Shown: positions 32,506 to 34,822 of the stretch, in pieces
Layout of the letters: each line of letters starts with the position of its first letter
Position numbering within the stretch: the stretch's first letter is position 1
Assembly: GCA_025459425.1 (NCBI GenBank)
Contig: JALOQF010000128.1
Coordinates: 1 to 34,822 of the forward strand
Length of the DNA stretch: 34,822 bases
Source of the DNA: Myxococcaceae bacterium
GTDB taxonomy: Bacteria > Myxococcota > Myxococcia > Myxococcales > Myxococcaceae
Direction: 5' to 3'
Notes under the pieces: generated by a model
Database searches by the model: none
Told to the model about the DNA's origin: nothing
The model's input: the letters and a program-made list of their open reading frames with translations, nothing else
Made by a program: the position numbers and the translations under genes

Positions 32506-34497
32506 TCAGAAGTTCCGCAAGTCGTCGTGGTCTTCTTCTTTCTTCGACTGATCCTTCTTCTTCTTCTCTTCTTCGAGGCGCCGCTTCTCGTCCTCCTCGC
32601 GGCGCTTCTTCTCGTCTTCCTGGCGCTTGCGCTCTTCCTCTTCGCGGCGCCTGCGGTCTTCCTCTTCCTTGCGGCGGCGCTCTTCGTCGTCCTTGCGCGC
32701 CGCTTCGTCGGCGGCCTTCTTGTTCTTCTTGTCGGCCTCGGCCTGGCGCTTCTCGTCTTCGAGGCGGCGCTTCTCGTCGGCCTCGGCCTTCTTCTTCGCC
32801 TCGGCCTCGTCCTTCGCGCGCGCCTCGGCCTCTCGCTTGAGCCGCGCCTCTTCTTCGCGCTTGAGCTTCGCCTCTTCTTCCTTCCGCCGCTTCTCTTCCT
32901 TCGGGTCGACCTTCGGCGGCTCGTCCTTCTTCGGAGCGGGCTCGTCTTTCTTCGGAGGAGGCTCTTCCTTCCTGGGCTCGTCCTTGACGGGCTCGGGCCT
33001 GGGCTCTTCCTTCCTGGGCTCGTCCTTGCTCTTCGGCGGCGGCGGCGAGTCCTTCTTCTTCTTCGAGGCCTTGTTCGGTTCCGGCTCGGGCTCTGCTTCG
33101 GCAGCGCCACCACTCGTCGCGAGCAACCCGATGCCGACGCCCGTCGAGGCAGCCGCGGCGATGAACGATCCGAGCGACACGGCGCCGTACGCGACGCCTT
33201 CACCGCGGAGCTGCTCGAGGATTCGGGTCTGCACCTGCGGGGTGGCGCGGTACTGATCGAGCCGCCCCTGGCCGACCGCGGCGGTGATGGCTCCGGTAGC
33301 GACGAGGCCGGCTGCCACACCGAGGAGCGCGATGCCGACGATCTTCTTCCCGCTCGAGCCGCTGCCCCCGCCGCCGCCGTCGAAGTGGGTGACGGGCTTC
33401 TTGTCGACGCGGGGCGCGTCGGTGGCCAGCACGGGCTCGAGCGCCTTGCTCAGCGCGTCGGCCGCCGAGGCGATGGGGAGCGTCGCGGTGGCGTACCCGG
33501 CGTTGTGTCCATCTTTCACCTGAAGCCGCAGGGTGACGAGCTCGAGCTGCTCACCGGCCGGAGACTTCTTCACCAGCACGGCCAGCACCTCGTCGACGCC
33601 GAGCTTCTTGCCGAGGGTGACGAGGGCCTGATCGCGCGGGGCCGTCTTCGGTGACTTGACGATGGCGTCGACGGCCTTCTTCCACGCGGCGTCGCTCTCG
33701 GTCGGCTTGAGCTCGAGCAGCGCGTCGCCGGGAGGCAGCTCGGTGAGGGCCAGCGCGTGGCCTCCGAGCGCGGCGACGACCTGGTGGCGCGCGCCGAGCA
33801 GGCCCTTCACCGAGACGGGGCTCTGGCCCTGGAGCTGCCCGTTGACCCACACGGTGGCCCCCGGCGGCTCGGTGCGCACGACGAGCTCGCCCTTGGCGTT
33901 GGCGGCGAGCTTGCGCTGCTGCTCGACGAACTTGATGAGCTCCGGCGGGAAGAACTGGGGCGCGAACTCGGCGCGGGGCTGAATGGCGACGACGCGCTCG
34001 ATCTCCTGCTTCGCCGGCGCCGTCTCTCCACCGAGCGCGTGGCTGCCGGCCTTCATCACCCACGCCTTCACGAGGTCGTCGAAGGTGACGGCGGTGTTGG
34101 TCTCTTTGAGCAGCTTTACCGCCTCGCCGAAGGCCTCGACGCCCTTCGGCGTGTCGAGGTCGTCGAGCGCCTTCTGGCCCTCGGTCATCTTCTGCCGGGC
34201 GGTCTCGAGGCGGGCGGTGCGCTCGCGGGCTGCGTTCGGCTCGAGCGCGTCGACGAGCGGCACCACCTCGAAGCGGGCGGCAGCGCGGGCGCTGGCTTCG
34301 GCCTGCTGCTCGAGCGCGCCCTGCAGCGGCTTCGCGGCACCGTCGAGGGGAATGACGACGACGGCGAGGCGCGGGCCCGACGCGGCGCTCGACACCTGCT
34401 CGGGCAGCACGAGCGGACGCGCGGCCACGGGCCCGGCCGCGAGCCAGGACACGAGCGTGGCGATGAGCGTCCTCGTCAGCAGCGTCGGCCGTCGCAT
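32506..34497 (-). CDS. PEGA-domain envelope protein with ~200-residue charged C-terminal tail
   Basis: The 663-residue product has an N-terminal signal peptide (MRRPTLLTRTLIATLVSWLA, then AGPVAARP), a TPR-like helical part (about 60-200), a PEGA domain (about 203-270: GELVVRTEPPGATVWVNGQL, QGQSPVSVKGL) found in surface and secreted proteins, two hydrophobic segments (about 384-405 and 436-460) and from about 463 a long tail of Lys, Glu, Arg, Asp and Ala, with repeats such as KDEPRKEEP and PKKDEP, turning into an uninterrupted ER/K-rich stretch (EEDRRRREEEERKRQEDEKK) to the end (DHDDLRNF). The tail looks like a single alpha helix or disordered spacer. With the two TMs it may cross the membrane twice, leaving the tail on one side. 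The function is unknown. The gene is 33 bp from the CDF gene stop. Confidence 0.8.
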   Translation of the reverse strand: MRRPTLLTRTLIATLVSWLAAGPVAARPLVLPEQVSSAASGPRLAVVVIPLDGAAKPLQGALEQQAEASARAAARFEVVPLVDALEPNAARERTARLETARQKMTEGQKALDDLDTPKGVEAFGEAVKLLKETNTAVTFDDLVKAWVMKAGSHALGGETAPAKQEIERVVAIQPRAEFAPQFFPPELIKFVEQQRKLAANAKGELVVRTEPPGATVWVNGQLQGQSPVSVKGLLGARHQVVAALGGHALALTELPPGDALLELKPTESDAAWKKAVDAIVKSPKTAPRDQALVTLGKKLGVDEVLAVLVKKSPAGEQLELVTLRLQVKDGHNAGYATATLPIASAADALSKALEPVLATDAPRVDKKPVTHFDGGGGGSGSSGKKIVGIALLGVAAGLVATGAITAAVGQGRLDQYRATPQVQTRILEQLRGEGVAYGAVSLGSFIAAAASTGVGIGLLATSGGAAEAEPEPEPNKASKKKKDSPPPPKSKDEPRKEEPRPEPVKDEPRKEEPPPKKDEPAPKKDEPPKVDPKEEKRRKEEEAKLKREEEARLKREAEARAKDEAEAKKKAEADEKRRLEDEKRQAEADKKNKKAADEAARKDDEERRRKEEEDRRRREEEERKRQEDEKKRREEDEKRRLEEEKKKKDQSKKEEDHDDLRNF
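32960..33028 (-). repeat. exact 27-nt direct repeat in the PEGA-protein tail
   Basis: The 27-nt sequence at 32960-32986 recurs exactly at 33002-33028, 42 nt (14 codons) apart, so the frame is kept. In the protein it gives the repeated unit KDEPRKEEP, part of a Pro/Lys/Glu linker. Exact identity at the DNA level shows a recent in-frame duplication or selection for slippage. Confidence 0.8.
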
Positions 34498-34530
34498 CGG
34501 GACGTATGGTCGCCCATGACGCCTGACGAC

Positions 34531-34822
34531 TCAATCATCGTCGTCAGGCTCGACGAACAACCAGCGGATGTCGGCGACGCGCGCGTGAATGGCCTTCTCG
34601 AAGGCATCGATGGCCTCGACGACGCCCTTCGTGTCGAGGCCGTCGACGAGGTGCACCTTGCAGGCGACCATCACCTCGCCGGGGCCCTGCTGCACGGTGA
34701 GCACGCGGATGAGGCGCTTGATGGCGGGCTGGGTCTTCGCCACCTCTTCGATGGACTTCTCGATGGTGGGGTCGGCACGCTCGCCCAGGAGGAGCGACAT
34801 GACCTCACGGCCGAGGAAGATG
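34531..34822 (-). CDS. cation diffusion facilitator (CDF) transporter, C-terminal part (cut by window edge)
   Basis: The frame enters from the right edge as IFLGREVMSLLLGERADP and continues to a stop at 34531; only about 96 codons are present. The segment matches the end of the CDF (cation efflux) fold: the last TM end and SLLLGERADP-type linker, then the ZT-dimer cytoplasmic domain with 'I-x-x-V-x-x-Q-P-A-I-K-R-L' , VLTVQQGPGEVMVACKVHLV, DGLDTKGVVEAIDAFEKAIH and ARVADIRWLFVEPDDDD. This domain dimerises and senses Zn2+ or other divalent metals. An ATG at 34800 lies in frame but is internal; the protein surely begins outside the window. The metal specificity cannot be told because the TM metal site is missing. 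The acidic tail (EPDDDD) could bind metal. Confidence 0.85.
   Translation of the reverse strand, partial: IFLGREVMSLLLGERADPTIEKSIEEVAKTQPAIKRLIRVLTVQQGPGEVMVACKVHLVDGLDTKGVVEAIDAFEKAIHARVADIRWLFVEPDDDD

Noticed and set aside
31627..33654. 675-codon plus-strand frame with long Leu/Phe/Val runs
   Set aside because: The apparent membrane-like stretch is the complement of the Lys/Glu/Arg tail of the PEGA protein (CTT/CTC codons), not a real membrane protein.

Overview
The window is very GC-rich and densely coding, with strong G/C third-position bias, many GTG starts, numerous lipoprotein signal peptides and a C-terminal Cys-x-Cys/TM/Arg tail typical of MYXO-CTERM sorting. Together with response regulators carrying PATAN (DUF4388) modules, golvesin-type and PEGA domains, this points to a chromosomal segment of a myxobacterium (Myxococcota). 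I see no phage, transposon, CRISPR, rRNA or tRNA signature; this looks like ordinary core and lineage-specific chromosome.

Left part (1-13.8 kb): a SpoU/TrmJ-type RNA methyltransferase cut by the edge; a small lipoprotein; purC (purine synthesis); two proteins of unknown role; a 7Fe ferredoxin (fdxA) and an archaeal/fungal-type aspartate-semialdehyde dehydrogenase (asd), both on the minus strand. Then a cell-envelope block: a secreted HExxH metallopeptidase with a MYXO-CTERM tail, an NTF2-like lipoprotein, a lipoprotein peptidoglycan amidase with a golvesin-like domain translationally coupled to a TolB-like beta-propeller lipoprotein, a LysM-M23 peptidase lipoprotein and another lipoprotein.

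Middle (13.8-24.5 kb): an alkyltransferase-like (ATL) DNA-repair protein faces a long minus-strand series: peptide/proton (POT) symporter, UPF0158 protein, zinc-ribbon membrane protein, a double REC/double PATAN regulator, a PcrA/UvrD helicase, a tandem glutaredoxin/GST-N protein, a C39-like protein that seems to have lost its catalytic cysteine, and an alpha/beta hydrolase. The helicase frame is broken near a GC dinucleotide tract; a normal UvrD C-terminus continues in another frame.

Right part (24.6-34.8 kb): a TMTC-like membrane glycosyltransferase on the plus strand, then a minus-strand series (transcribed right to left): a CDF metal transporter C-terminus, a PEGA protein with a roughly 200-residue charged tail, two coupled SPFH/band-7 proteins, a MoaD/ThiS-like small protein without the usual Gly-Gly end, a 7TM-HD c-di-AMP-type phosphodiesterase (pgpH), a small lipoprotein and ybeY. 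The SPFH pair + beta-grasp protein + 7TM-HD group is the best candidate for an undescribed functional unit, though this rests on gene order and family knowledge only.
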